Source of the DNA: Planctomycetota bacterium
Lineage (GTDB): Bacteria; Planctomycetota; Planctomycetia; Pirellulales; Thermoguttaceae
Length of the DNA stretch: 54,873 nucleotides
Reading direction: 5' to 3'
NCBI GenBank assembly: GCA_029550925.1
Contig: JAKPGL010000051.1
Coordinates: 1-54,873, forward strand
Shown in pieces: positions 38,823 through 48,223 of the stretch (positions are counted from its first letter, which is position 1; every line of letters begins with the position of its first letter). The notes beneath the pieces are model-generated. The model had not been told where the DNA came from, searched no databases, and worked only from the letters and a program-made list of their open reading frames with translations. The translations under genes and the position numbers were made by a program.

Positions 38823-39884
38823 TTACCGAGAGGCCTTTTCCGATCGACTCGAACGCCGCCGCAGCAGGGCAATCACCATCACCAGCCCCCCGCCGGCAAC
38901 AAGCAGCCAAACACTGGTCGGCTCCGGAATCACTATCGGCGGCCCCAAGAGCCCGGCGACCGTGGCTAAATACCCCACCACCCCACGGGTCATCTGCGTC
39001 GCATACGCATAGTCAATATAAAGATAAGGATTGCCCTGGTAGGTCCAGGTTTGCGCTTGGCCCAGGCTGTTCACGGTATAATCGGTGAGTTGGTGATAGT
39101 AGGGATTGGCATAGGCGCTCATGGCATATTCGATCAACAGGGCCGAGCCTTGGCCAAAACCAGCAAACGGCACATGGTCGCTATAGCCCATCACGCCGGT
39201 GATCGGGGTAATCGTGGAGTAGGTGCTCAGGGCGTTGGCCAAGGCGTTTTGGGTGCCGTCGGGCGAGCCTGTATTGGCCCGGGTAATCCAGGCTTTGTTC
39301 TGATACGTCGGCGAGACATGATTGAAGGCGATCATATCCAGAGAGAGCATCCCCCGGATATTGTCCCCGGCGTGGGCGCCGGCATATCCGTAGCTGCCGA
39401 TCAGGCCGTCTTCCTCCCGGTCAAAAGCAATAAAGAGAATCGTGCGCTCGAATTGGTATTGGGACAGGATCCGAGCCGCCTCCAGCACCGCCGCCACCCC
39501 GCTGGCGTTATCGTCCGCTCCAGGGCAATCGACCGAGTCATAATGGGCGCCAACAATGTAAATTTGCTGCGGATATACCTGTCCGGGAAGCGTCGCCACA
39601 ACGTTCGAATAGGCAGCCCCTCCATAAGTTCCATTATCATACCCGGTCGAAAGCCCAAAGCCGCTTAACGTGTTGTAAATGAATGTCTTGGCCGAGTCAT
39701 GATCCGGTTTGCCGTCGTTGCGGTTATTGCCCTGATGGGTGTAAAGCCCATTTTGCAGATAGTTGGTGTAATAGGTTTCGCTTACTTGGTTGACAAGGGC
39801 CTGGATCGGATCGGCCAATCCAGGAGCGACGGCCCCCAGGAGCAGGCCCATTGCAAGAAACATTCGGAAAAGCACGTTCTTCAT
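38823..39884 (-). CDS. Exported M28-family metallopeptidase with PEP-CTERM anchor
   Basis: A 353-residue protein. Signal peptide residues 1-24. The M28 (Zn aminopeptidase-like) metal ligands and catalytic acid are visible: H114 (GAHYDS), D124 (GADDNASG), E157/E158 (DREEDG), D183 (SLDMIAF) and H264 (YYHQLTDY). The C-terminus is PEP-CTERM: an EPT motif about 25 residues from the end, then a hydrophobic helix and Arg-rich tail, which directs sorting and anchoring by an exosortase. GGGAG precedes the ATG. It stands alone, convergent with pyrG. The exosortase gene must be elsewhere. Confidence 0.9.
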   Translation of the reverse strand: MKNVLFRMFLAMGLLLGAVAPGLADPIQALVNQVSETYYTNYLQNGLYTHQGNNRNDGKPDHDSAKTFIYNTLSGFGLSTGYDNGTYGGAAYSNVVATLPGQVYPQQIYIVGAHYDSVDCPGADDNASGVAAVLEAARILSQYQFERTILFIAFDREEDGLIGSYGYAGAHAGDNIRGMLSLDMIAFNHVSPTYQNKAWITRANTGSPDGTQNALANALSTYSTITPITGVMGYSDHVPFAGFGQGSALLIEYAMSAYANPYYHQLTDYTVNSLGQAQTWTYQGNPYLYIDYAYATQMTRGVVGYLATVAGLLGPPIVIPEPTSVWLLVAGGGLVMVIALLRRRSSRSEKASR

Positions 39885-40027
39885 GGTCTATAGTCTCCCC
39901 GAACCTGGCCCCCTTCTATTATCCTTTGCCGCCAGGGGGAAGGAAAGCCCCCAAATGAGATAAATAGAGGCGGTCGATAATTGGTGGTCAGGGGGTTTAG
40001 CCCAGCAGGGGCGGGAGAAAGACCGGC

Positions 40028-41305
40028 TTACACGCGGCGGATGATGAGGCTGATGTTTTGGCCGCCGAAGCCGAAACTGTTGCTCATGGCCGCCTCGCAG
40101 CGGGCCTGCCGGGCGGTGTTGGGAACGTAGTCCAGGTCGCAATCTGGGTCGGGTTCTTGGTAGTTGATCGTAGGCGGCAGGACCTGGTCCCGCAGGGCGA
40201 GAAGACAAATAATCAGTTCCACCGCCCCCGACGCTGCGATCAGATGGCCCGTCATGCTCTTGGTGCTCGACATGGGAATTCGGTAGGCGTCTTGGCCGAA
40301 CACCTGTTTGATCGTGAAGGTTTCGATCCGGTCGTTGAGCTGTGTGCTGGTGCCGTGGGCGTTGATGTAGTCGATCCGGTCCACGGGAGCGGCGTCGGCC
40401 AAGGCCATGCGCACGCAGGCCGCTGCGCCCCGACCTTCGGGATGGGCGTCGGTAACTCGGTAGGCGTCCGCCGTGGAGCCGTACCCGCACACTTCACCGT
40501 AAATCCGAGCGCCGCGCCGACGGGCCTGTTCATACTCCTCCAGCACCACAAACCCGGCGCCCTCGCCCATGACAAAGCCGTCTCGGGTCCGGTCGAACGG
40601 TCGGGAAGCCCGTTGCGGCTCGTCATTGCGGGTGCTCAGGGCCGTCAGCAGGGCAAAGCCGCTCACCCCGAACACATGGATCATCGTATGCGTCCCGCCG
40701 GCCAGCATCGCATCTGCATGGCCGCGGCGGATCAGTTCCACGGCTTCGCCGATGGCCTGGCTGCTGGCCGCACAGGCGGTGATGCAGTTGTAATTGGGGC
40801 CTTCGGCGCCGAACAGCCCGGCCAAACAGGCGCCCAGCACTTCGGGCGTCTGTTTGGTCTCTTGGTCGGGATCGAGAAGCGTAAGTCCTCGGCGGGCAAA
40901 GGCGGCAATGTCTAAACCGCCTTCCGGTCGGAGGGCGGCGGCCATCATTTCTGTAAACGGTTCAAAGGCCCGGTGGCCTTCGCCGCTGCCGGTATAGACG
41001 CCGAAACGGTCCGGCCGAATACGGGCGTCCAGGATGCCGGAATCTTCCACGGCCTTTTTGGCCGCTCCTAGAGCAAAACTAACATGCCGTCCATACGGCG
41101 CCCACTCGACCGGGTCCAAGCCCACCTGCCGAAGGTCCCAGTCTTTCACTTCGGCGGCAATTCGGACCGGGAAATGGCTGGCGTCGAACTGGGTGATCCA
41201 GCCGACCCCCGACTCGCCGCGCAACAGCCGCGTCCAGACCGTCTCTATCTCCGCTCCCAGAGGCGTTACCCACCCGATTCCGGTTACTACAACCCGTCGT
41301 TTCAT
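40028..41305 (-). CDS. fabF: Beta-ketoacyl-ACP synthase, FabF type
   Basis: A 425-residue condensing enzyme. The catalytic triad is C178 ([11 protein letters not shown]), H317 (INAHGTST) and H354 ([11 protein letters not shown]). The start [17 protein letters not shown] and the end [17 protein letters not shown] are typical. It elongates acyl-ACP in fatty acid synthesis. It is slightly longer than E. coli FabF (413), with extra sequence around residues 115-165. No acyl carrier protein or other fab genes lie beside it, so a role in a separate acyl or polyketide-like pathway cannot be ruled out. The start codon is clear but its ribosome site is weak. Confidence 0.9.
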   Translation of the reverse strand: MKRRVVVTGIGWVTPLGAEIETVWTRLLRGESGVGWITQFDASHFPVRIAAEVKDWDLRQVGLDPVEWAPYGRHVSFALGAAKKAVEDSGILDARIRPDRFGVYTGSGEGHRAFEPFTEMMAAALRPEGGLDIAAFARRGLTLLDPDQETKQTPEVLGACLAGLFGAEGPNYNCITACAASSQAIGEAVELIRRGHADAMLAGGTHTMIHVFGVSGFALLTALSTRNDEPQRASRPFDRTRDGFVMGEGAGFVVLEEYEQARRRGARIYGEVCGYGSTADAYRVTDAHPEGRGAAACVRMALADAAPVDRIDYINAHGTSTQLNDRIETFTIKQVFGQDAYRIPMSSTKSMTGHLIAASGAVELIICLLALRDQVLPPTINYQEPDPDCDLDYVPNTARQARCEAAMSNSFGFGGQNISLIIRRV

Positions 41306-41448
41306 TCCAAAATGGTTTTATTCAAAGACGTTTCAGAAGTAGAAATCCGAAGGAAACCTAAGTGCGTCCATCGGCCCTCCTCCATCGCCCTTCGCGTACC
41401 ACTTCTCCTAGGGCGTCAGAAGGCGACTCCTTTGGACAGGGATTTAAA

Positions 41449-41537
41449 GGCCTCGAACAAAATGACCTTTTCCCCAACCTGCGCCGGGTGGGGGCGTGCT
41501 TTCGGTTCTTTGGCGGCTTCATTTTGTTAGAGGGTCT
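41449..41537. repeat. Family II inverted-repeat element, diverged copy interrupted by an insertion
   Basis: GGCCTCGAACAAAATGACC at the left is inverted at the right as TCATTTTGTTAGAGGGTCT, close to the family II ends. Its last bases are split by the IS66-like element at 41538-41748: the sequence after that element, GAGGCTCTTA, completes the end. About 40 bases inside the element do not match the other copies. Confidence 0.65.
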
Positions 41538-41748
41538 GTAACCTTTTAGCCGAATGCAGTACCTTGTCACTGCCGCTCTAGCGGGAATTCAGGTCAGGGT
41601 TCTTTGAGGCGGCTACATTGTTATTCTTCGTTATTTCCTCCCAAGTAGCGGCTGCAAGAAGCCTAGATGGGGCGCTAGAGCCACAGTGACAATCCTGGGC
41701 AAATTTCGCCCTAAAATAAATCTCCTATGCAATCGGCTAAAATGTTAC
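41538..41748. mobile_element. IS66-like non-autonomous inverted-repeat element, copy 2
   Basis: 211 bp. GTAACCTTTTAGCCGAATG (41538-41556) is inverted at 41728-41748 (ending CGGCTAAAATGTTAC). The flanks are GAGGGTCT (41530-41537) and GAGGCTCT (41749-41756), one mismatch in eight. Internal ends match copy 1 in reverse orientation (CAGTACCTTGTCACTGCCGC and CAGTGACAATCC...AAATTTCGCC), but the core is about 55 bp longer. It sits in the end of a family II element, next to the Topo VI A stop codon. Confidence 0.85.
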
Positions 41749-41755
41749 GAGGCTC

Positions 41756-42910
41756 TTAATCCAGCCAATCCCGATCTCGAAGTCGTTTGGGCGTATATTC
41801 TTCGGTAACGTAGCTGATGTCCTTGGAAATAAGGGCTTCCACCTCGAGTTTGAAGCCGTTGTCCAGCAGTTGTTTGATCTCTTTTTGCCACTCTTTTTTG
41901 TGTTCAAACCAGGGATATTTGGCGATCTGTTTGGCCCGGCGCCGATCGGTTTCGTTCAGGGTGATCCGCACGCTGGGCGACAGGCCGCACTCCTCGAAGT
42001 CTTTGGCTCGCAGTCCCAGGAAACGGGCGGCCGGGATGGCCATCCGCTGCGACTCATAGGCCAGATTGATCGAACCTTGTTTGATGACGCTGTAAATGTA
42101 ATATCCCCAAGGATCGTTATCCAGCAGGCAATAGACGGGCAGTTTCAGTTCGTGGTGCATTCGGTAGAGTAAGCGTCGGACGCCGCGCGGCGGCTGGCCG
42201 CCGCCGTGCGTCAGGATGCAGTGGTGTTTCTTCCAGAATTTATCTTCGTTGAACCGCCGCCAGACCGTATCTTTTTCGACATGAAGAATAAATCGAGCGT
42301 TGCACTTTCGGAATTGGATCACCTCCGGCTCCACGATGGACGGGATGCTGTAGCCGCCCGACCCCATGCGGGAACAGTCGATCACATCGCCGCTATCGAC
42401 CAAGACAAGTTCGCCGACCATCGCACCGGCGTTTTTGGCGTAGAGGTGCAATTCTTCCCGCAGGGCGTTGAGCAGCACTTCGAGGTCTTCGATGGCGCCG
42501 TCGGATTCTTCCTGATCGTCGAAGGTTTCCTCTCGGGCGCCTTCGATGGTGTGTTTCAGCAGATAGTACATACCACGAAGGCTCGTGGTTTTTCCTTGGC
42601 CGATCAGCCGGACCGCCCCGCTGGCTACCAAAAGCGTCTGCATGAACGATCGGGCCTGATTCAGATTGAATAGACGCCGACGGTTGGCGGCCGACCCCAT
42701 CTCGATAAAGCCCTTTCGGGCGTTATAGCGAACATTAGAAAGCGTTCTGGCCGGCACGTCCAACGCCGGGTCCCGCCCCGCCTCGGCCGCCGCCACCACC
42801 TTCTCGGCCAGCCGCTGCAACCGCTCGAATGTCTTCCGATCCTGGGGCGGAAGCCGGGATGGATCGATCGCCGTCTTTTCCACTTCGGTTTGCGAACTAC
42901 GCTTGGCCAT
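41756..42910 (-). CDS. top6A: DNA topoisomerase VI subunit A (Spo11-like)
   Basis: A 384-residue catalytic subunit of type IIB topoisomerase, better known from archaea. The DNA-cleaving Tyr is in TSLRGMYYLLK (Y115/Y116; Y116 by alignment with Spo11). The Toprim metal site is visible as E212 (LHVEKD) and D264/D266 (LLDNDPWG). The N-terminal ~70 residues carry Lys/Gln/Glu-rich sequence. It makes double-strand breaks held as covalent phosphotyrosine intermediates while subunit B uses ATP. It is 77 bases downstream of top6B on the same strand, so the pair is likely one transcript. Its stop codon abuts a repeat insertion. Confidence 0.95.
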   Translation of the reverse strand: MAKRSSQTEVEKTAIDPSRLPPQDRKTFERLQRLAEKVVAAAEAGRDPALDVPARTLSNVRYNARKGFIEMGSAANRRRLFNLNQARSFMQTLLVASGAVRLIGQGKTTSLRGMYYLLKHTIEGAREETFDDQEESDGAIEDLEVLLNALREELHLYAKNAGAMVGELVLVDSGDVIDCSRMGSGGYSIPSIVEPEVIQFRKCNARFILHVEKDTVWRRFNEDKFWKKHHCILTHGGGQPPRGVRRLLYRMHHELKLPVYCLLDNDPWGYYIYSVIKQGSINLAYESQRMAIPAARFLGLRAKDFEECGLSPSVRITLNETDRRRAKQIAKYPWFEHKKEWQKEIKQLLDNGFKLEVEALISKDISYVTEEYTPKRLRDRDWLD

Positions 42911-42987
42911 GACTTTCCACTCAATAGGTCAGGAATTTCGTTGTCTTTTCTCCCAAGGAGAGTTTCTCTAGGATACCTCCAACCGAT

Positions 42988-45081
42988 TTAGGCGGACGTT
43001 TCGGCCTGCTCCGCCGCCGGGTCCGATCCGGGAAACGATAGGTTGCCGTCCGGATCGACCACCAACACCCCGCCGCCGTAATCTTCGGCGCTAAGCTCCT
43101 GGGGAGTTACGGGGCGTCCATGCTCGTCCAACTCCACGTCGGCCTCAGCGGTCTTCCGCTTGGCCACGCTCACCAACTTCTCATAGAGTTTTTCTCGGTC
43201 CACGGGGGTGATGACGCTGACGGCCGTGGCCACCTCGCCCAAATACCGTAAGAACAGGTTCCGGCGTTGGCCTTCGTGCTGGGCCCGCTGGCGACGGCGC
43301 AAATACATCCCCAATTTTCGGCCCACCGCCTGCAGGGCCAATCGCAACTCCTTCTGGATTTCCGGATACGCGGCGATGGCCTCCTTGGATTCGCTGGTAA
43401 ACGGGACCCACACGCTGGCAATATGGACCATCACCGTTACCGGCCCGGTGGGCAAGGAACCCCGCGTCTGTTGCAACCCATAGGTCCGCCAATTCGTCTG
43501 CATGATCGTTTGCGTGATCGCACAGGCGCCGGCCTGGAAAAGCAGCGGCACCCGGTTGGCGTACCGCAGCACGGTCATCGTTTGCCCCTCGAACAGGTTG
43601 ACGTTCCGCATAGCCTCATAGAGCCGGTTGCGCTGATCTTCATTCAAGTTGTCCGGCATGATCCGACGCGGAAGCTGGGCCTCCTGGAGGATTTTGTCGG
43701 CCGCCGACGCCCCCATGCCGTCGAACGTGCTGGCCAAAAACTGCCGAAGCGTCCGGGCGTCGGTCTCGGCGATGATTTCTTCAAACGCCTCTCGGCTGAT
43801 CCGCTGGATGGGCGGGGCGCCGCCGTAGGCCAATCCGACCTCGATAATAAACGGATTGCCCCGATACACCGCCGGCGGGCGGGTGGCCGCCGCATAAAAC
43901 TCCGCCGGCACCATCTGATGAAGCGCACGCAGCAGCAGTTCTTCACCGATCGGCCAAACACAGTCCGTGGCGGGCGGCGGAATCCGGGTCTGTTGGATCG
44001 CCTGATAAAGGGCTTCGACCTCCTGACGGCCGAGTCGGCGGGGATTGGCCCGGCTGCTCAGCTTGGCCGCCTCGCAAATCCGTCGGGCGCCGCCGGCGCT
44101 AACACGCGAAAACGAATCCGTCAAAAACTGCGATAACGTCTTCACGCCGCTTTCCCGAACCATCGACGCCAACACCCCCAATTCCACGCCGTAAGGGTGC
44201 GGCTTGATTTCTTTCGGCTCCGGCGGCAATTGCTCGGTCAGGCGCGGATACGTCGTCTCTTGACCTTCCGGGTCCTGGTAGTGGATCGTTACGTGCGGAT
44301 TGGCCAAGGCCGTCAGCTCCAGATATTCATCCACACTGCCCCGGCCCCGTTGGTACCGGGCCTCCAGCTCGATGGTTACCCGGGTCCCATGATCCACCTC
44401 GATCCAGGCGATCCCCCGTTTTTCCATATATTGCCGACCGGCGTCGTTGGGCGGAATGTCTTCGCCTTCGCCTCGGCCGTTGAGAATTTCGGGCACGTTC
44501 CGCTTGGTGTCGATCTGGATTTCGTAATAATGGGCCGGTTTCGTGCGGGCGATTTTAGAAACGATTTTTACCGGTTTGCCCGTGGTCAATAACCCGTACA
44601 TCCCGGCCGCCGAAATCCCGATCCCCTGCTGCCCGCGACTCATCCGAAGCCGATGAAACTTCGATCCATACAAAAGTTTACCAAAAATGAGCGGAATCTG
44701 CTTTTTGACAATCCCCGGACCGTTGTCCTGGACATCGACCCGAAAGCGATTTTCGCCGGTCGGCTGGATCTGGACCCAGACCTCCGGCAGGATGCCGGCC
44801 TCTTCGCAGGCATCCAGGGCGTTATCGACGGCTTCTTTGACGGTGGTGAGTAGTGCTTTTCGGGGGTTGTCGAACCCCAAAAGGTGGCGATTTTTGGCAA
44901 AAAATTCGCTGACCGAGATTTCCCGCTGCTTGGCTGCCAGGGCCTGAGCCGTGGTCCGAGCATTTCCTGTCGAAGAGGCGTTTCTGGTGTCCCCATTAGA
45001 GGGGATTTTGGCTGCCTGAATCGCGCCCTCCTGCGGGTCTCCTTCTTTTTTTTCCGAAATGACAATCCCTTTGCGTTCCAT
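42988..45081 (-). CDS. top6B: DNA topoisomerase VI subunit B
   Basis: A 697-residue ATPase subunit. The GHKL fold (about 65-300) shows EAVDNALDACEEAG (N87), VQDNGPGI, the G-loop GQQGIGISAAGMYG, then a helix-two-turn-helix region with SDSFSRVSAGGARRIC-like sequence (DSFSRVSAGGA) and the transducer domain with GSLPTGPVTVMVHIAS, ending in a Glu/Asp-rich tail. It drives strand passage with subunit A. The start is uncertain: ATG 45081 is used; TTG 45087 and a ribosome site are not clear. The N-terminal ~55 residues before ISVSEFF are low-complexity and specific to this protein. Confidence 0.95.
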   Translation of the reverse strand: MERKGIVISEKKEGDPQEGAIQAAKIPSNGDTRNASSTGNARTTAQALAAKQREISVSEFFAKNRHLLGFDNPRKALLTTVKEAVDNALDACEEAGILPEVWVQIQPTGENRFRVDVQDNGPGIVKKQIPLIFGKLLYGSKFHRLRMSRGQQGIGISAAGMYGLLTTGKPVKIVSKIARTKPAHYYEIQIDTKRNVPEILNGRGEGEDIPPNDAGRQYMEKRGIAWIEVDHGTRVTIELEARYQRGRGSVDEYLELTALANPHVTIHYQDPEGQETTYPRLTEQLPPEPKEIKPHPYGVELGVLASMVRESGVKTLSQFLTDSFSRVSAGGARRICEAAKLSSRANPRRLGRQEVEALYQAIQQTRIPPPATDCVWPIGEELLLRALHQMVPAEFYAAATRPPAVYRGNPFIIEVGLAYGGAPPIQRISREAFEEIIAETDARTLRQFLASTFDGMGASAADKILQEAQLPRRIMPDNLNEDQRNRLYEAMRNVNLFEGQTMTVLRYANRVPLLFQAGACAITQTIMQTNWRTYGLQQTRGSLPTGPVTVMVHIASVWVPFTSESKEAIAAYPEIQKELRLALQAVGRKLGMYLRRRQRAQHEGQRRNLFLRYLGEVATAVSVITPVDREKLYEKLVSVAKRKTAEADVELDEHGRPVTPQELSAEDYGGGVLVVDPDGNLSFPGSDPAAEQAETSA

Positions 45082-45354
45082 AAGCAATCATCGCTCAATT
45101 AGGAAGAAGAAACCGACTTCCCTTATAAAGTTTATCGATTATAACGATTGGAGAGGCAGGTGCCCAGGGATGTTTGACGCCCAAACGCTAAGAAAAATAA
45201 ACCTTGCCATAAAGATTTACTCCCTCTCACCTATAGAACCGACATAGGTTATGGGAAGCCCACAGTTGGGGCAACGTGGGGAAGGTGTGTCCCCGTTCCC
45301 GTAGATTGGTCAAAAACAACCCGAACCTTTTTGGTCTCTTCAGGAGGATCATTC
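45082..45354. other. Divergent region between top6B and small exported gene
   Basis: About 270 bases, AT-rich near top6B, no gene. It should hold both promoters. CAGGAGG at 45341-45347 is the ribosome site of the next gene. Confidence 0.5.
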
Positions 45355-45663
45355 ATGAGGCAAAAAATTGCGGCGGGGATGGTCGGTTTGGCGGTGTTGG
45401 TCGGTCTGGCAGTCGGCGCCGCCTGGGCGGACGGTACCCATGTAACTTTCCAAAACGGTTATGGATACTATCTCCAACCGGGGCCTGCCCCGTTGGGGGC
45501 CCAACTGTATCCGTGTCCTCGGCCTGTGCCGCCGGTGGTGGGGTACACCTATATTACCTACCAACCGCTGGCCCCCCATGAGTTCCTTTATAAACACCAT
45601 CGAAAATACAAAGTGTATCATTCGGAGGACCGCCCCACACGCGTGTTTGTCTGGTGGCATTGA
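45355..45663 (+). CDS. Small exported Tyr/Pro/His-rich protein
   Basis: A 102-residue protein with a signal peptide (residues 1-26, ending GAAWADG). The mature part is rich in Tyr, Pro and His (NGYGYYLQPG, HEFLYKHHRKYKVYH) and carries one Cys. No known domain. CAGGAGG is 8 bases before the ATG at 45355; the longer frame from 45331 lacks a ribosome site. A second small exported protein of similar composition follows 130 bases later, so they may be a functional pair. Function unknown. Confidence 0.7.
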   Translation: MRQKIAAGMVGLAVLVGLAVGAAWADGTHVTFQNGYGYYLQPGPAPLGAQLYPCPRPVPPVVGYTYITYQPLAPHEFLYKHHRKYKVYHSEDRPTRVFVWWH

Positions 45664-45793
45664 TTCCCCATAGGCCGTAAAAAAAGAGGGCAACCGTATC
45701 CCGTGGACTGTGTTGGGACCCAGTCGGTTCGACGGGTGGCTTTGTCTCGGAACGTCGGAAACCAAAACCTAGCGAATAGAAGGACCAGACGCC

Positions 45794-46219
45794 ATGAAAC
45801 GGTGGATTCTTGGAGCAGTCGGAATCGGTGTGTTGGCTTTGGCCGCCGATCTCTGGGCGGGCGATCCTTGTCAGACGTGCTCTCCCAACGGCGGCATTGT
45901 GCGGGGAGATCATTCCCGGTTGCACCAGACCATGATGGGCGCACTAGCCCAGCGACGGGCGCAAAACACTTCCTGGCACGACTACTATTACGACCCTGCC
46001 TGGGGGATGCCCGTTGCTGTGGTAGTGCCGCCTCAGGCCAAGGCACAAACCAATTGGGGTTGGGGCGTCGGCAATACACGGGTAACCGGCATCCCGCATC
46101 AATACCAGCCCGGATATCCAGCCGAAGGCATATACGATCGGCGTCTTTTCCGGCCCACCCCTCCTTGGCCAAGCGACACCACCCAATTCGGCTACTATTA
46201 CATTCGAGGACCGTGGTAA
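45794..46219 (+). CDS. Small exported protein rich in Tyr, Trp and Pro
   Basis: A 141-residue protein. Signal peptide residues 1-22 (cleavage near LWAGDPC). The mature N-terminus holds CQTC, which could bind metal or form a disulfide. The rest is rich in Tyr, Pro, Gly and Trp (WHDYYYDPAWGMPVAVVVPP, NWGWGVGNT, FGYYYIRGPW). No known domain. AGAAGGACC lies before the ATG. It resembles the preceding small protein in composition but not clearly in sequence. It ends about 190 bases before the minus-strand gene. Confidence 0.68.
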   Translation: MKRWILGAVGIGVLALAADLWAGDPCQTCSPNGGIVRGDHSRLHQTMMGALAQRRAQNTSWHDYYYDPAWGMPVAVVVPPQAKAQTNWGWGVGNTRVTGIPHQYQPGYPAEGIYDRRLFRPTPPWPSDTTQFGYYYIRGPW

Positions 46220-46405
46220 GTCGCCCGCCCCACTCTGATCGGCAGGCTGCGGCAGGTTCCAAAGCAAGCGGGGGGAGTCTCTTTCCAAACAGAAGCTCCC
46301 CTGCAGTGCGGAGGGTTGGCCCGTACGAGGTCCTTTTGCTGGGCCTGGTCAACCAGGGGGCCAACCTCGGGTAAACGCCCATCGAGCGAACGGCCTCCCA
46401 TGGAC

Positions 46406-47104
46406 CTATTCCACCGGAGGAGTAAACAGTTGGCCTCCGGACAGATGCCCCGGGGAGACGTATTTCAGGCCCTGGCGGCGGCACTGGGCGCGGACGGCGG
46501 CTGCGGCGGCTCGTTGGCCCATCCGCTCCCATCGCATGTCCCAAAAGGCCCCGGCTAAACTCAACAGGGCCAGTCCGGCGGCGGTCCAGCTCGCCGCCCG
46601 TAGAGGGATGGCAAACAGCAGCGCCCGGTCTTTGGCCCGTTGGAGTTGTCCTTCTTGTTCGTCGAAGATGCGATCCCGCCGGCGATCCGGATCAACCTGT
46701 TGGAGCTCTCTTCGCGGCGAGCTAGGCGGACGGGCAAGTTCCAACTGCTCCATCGCCTGTTGGGCCTCGGCAAAATCCTGCATGAATTTTTCCTGCCCTT
46801 TCCACGCCAGCACCGACAGGACCGCCAACAGCCCGATCCCCAAGCCCCACAGGACCGCCCGACGCCGCCGCATCTGCCGGACGCAACGGGCGCAAATCAG
46901 CGCTGACAGTTGCACCAATTGGTGATAGACCGTCCGACCTTGGAAGATTTTGGCGAACTCCCCAAGTTCCCATTTCCGAGGCAACTCTCCATAATGGGTC
47001 CGCCGGGCGTACGCATGATAGTCGAACGGTTCCAGGTTTTCCCTGGCCCCGCACCGGGCGCACACCTCTCGGCCGGAACTCTCTCCCGCCTGAACTGCTG
47101 CCAT
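46406..47104 (-). CDS. Membrane protein with two zinc-ribbon-like cysteine pairs
   Basis: A 232-residue protein. Cysteine pairs C15/C18 and C71/C74 (both CARC) probably bind one zinc together. Two membrane helices follow at about 83-101 and 161-187, separated by a Gln/Glu/Arg-rich region (about 103-160) that may form a coiled coil. After the second helix is a short cytoplasmic tail. I do not recognise a family. It is convergent with the small exported gene to its left and divergent from DUF1638 with a 300-base gap. The role may be in membrane-linked protein contact; this is a guess from layout only. Confidence 0.65.
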   Translation of the reverse strand: MAAVQAGESSGREVCARCGARENLEPFDYHAYARRTHYGELPRKWELGEFAKIFQGRTVYHQLVQLSALICARCVRQMRRRRAVLWGLGIGLLAVLSVLAWKGQEKFMQDFAEAQQAMEQLELARPPSSPRRELQQVDPDRRRDRIFDEQEGQLQRAKDRALLFAIPLRAASWTAAGLALLSLAGAFWDMRWERMGQRAAAAAVRAQCRRQGLKYVSPGHLSGGQLFTPPVE

Positions 47105-47403
47105 GAATCTCTCTATTCCTCTTGAAGCAGAAGGGAAAAAAGCATCTAGCCGACCCGCTCGCCTTTTCGGCTTCCTTCGGAGAATTCTTCTTTTATCGTA
47201 ACCTACCTTGCAGAATCCTCCAATGAGAGGGACAATTTTTAGGATGCCCCTTTATGGAAGTCCCAAAGGTTGTCTTTGGCCCTATCCATAAGGCCCAGAA
47301 AAAAGGCGATTCCGACGCAACGACTTAACTTCTAGCGTAAAAACAAGTTATACTTCCTGCGGCGAAGCGAATTCCTTACTTTCCAACCCCAGCAGGGTTT
47401 CCG
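47105..47403. other. Divergent intergenic region before the DUF1638 gene
   Basis: 299 bases, no gene or clear structure seen. It should carry the promoters of both flanking genes. Confidence 0.5.
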
Positions 47404-48207
47404 ATGCGGCTAAAACTGATTGCTTGTGAAATTTTGTATCGAGAAGTTTGTGCGGCGGCGGCCCGGTCGATCAACCAGGTGGACCTGGAGTTTTTGCCCA
47501 AGGGGTTGCACGACATCGGCCCGACCGGTATGCGACAGCGGATTGCCGAGGCGATTGCCGCTGTGGATTCGGCCCGGTATGAAGCGATCCTCTTGGGGTA
47601 TTGTCTATGTTCCAACGGCATTGTGGGACTTCGGGCGGGGGCCGTCCCGCTGGTGGTCCCCCGCGGCCATGACTGCATGACGCTTTTTTTCGGCTGCCTC
47701 CAGCGATACTTGGACTACTTCCATAAAAACCCAGGTACGTATTTCAAGACCATCGGCTGGATCGAACGGGGCGAACAGTTGGAGCAGCTTTCCTCCGCCG
47801 CCATTCAAAACCAGTTGGGCCTGAACCTTTCGTTCCAGGAACTGGCGGCCCGTTACGGCGAAGAGAACGCCCGCTTTCTGGCCGAGCAATTGGGCAACCT
47901 GACCCGCAACTATCGGCAAATCACCTATATCGAAATGGGTGTGGGGCCGGAGGCCCCGTTTGTCCAAAAGGCCCGCCGCGAGGCTGAAGAAAAAGGATGG
48001 CGGTTCGAGCACGTCCGCGGGGACATGAGTCTGTTGCAGGCGTTGGTCGATGGCCCATGGGACCAGGAGCGGTTTTTGGTGGCGCCGCCGGGGCATGAAA
48101 TCGCTCCGTGTTTCGACGATCAACTGATCCAGGCCAAGCCGATCCACACGCCCAGCTCTGAACCCGCCCCTCCAAATCTAGCGGACCTCTCCCCATCTTC
48201 CCGGTAA
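47404..48207 (+). CDS. DUF1638 domain protein
   Basis: A 267-residue cytoplasmic protein. The DUF1638 pattern is clear: KLIACEILYREV at the start, EAILLGYCLCSNGIVGL (about 60-76) with conserved cysteines, and LVVPRGHDCMTLFFGC (about 82-98). The C-terminal part has FEHVRGDMSLLQALVDGPW. DUF1638 proteins are often encoded near corrinoid proteins and URO-D-type methyltransferases; here such a gene lies about 4.3 kb further (52460-53479) but not adjacent. The start ATG has only a weak ribosome site. It is followed 16 bases later by ydcF, so the two are likely co-transcribed. Confidence 0.82.
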   Translation: MRLKLIACEILYREVCAAAARSINQVDLEFLPKGLHDIGPTGMRQRIAEAIAAVDSARYEAILLGYCLCSNGIVGLRAGAVPLVVPRGHDCMTLFFGCLQRYLDYFHKNPGTYFKTIGWIERGEQLEQLSSAAIQNQLGLNLSFQELAARYGEENARFLAEQLGNLTRNYRQITYIEMGVGPEAPFVQKARREAEEKGWRFEHVRGDMSLLQALVDGPWDQERFLVAPPGHEIAPCFDDQLIQAKPIHTPSSEPAPPNLADLSPSSR

Positions 48208-48223
48208 CGTCGAGGAACCGCCC

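Noticed and set aside
43267-44136. A 289-codon frame antisense to Topo VI subunit B
   Set aside because: It has no motif and is opposite a clear GHKL/transducer gene.
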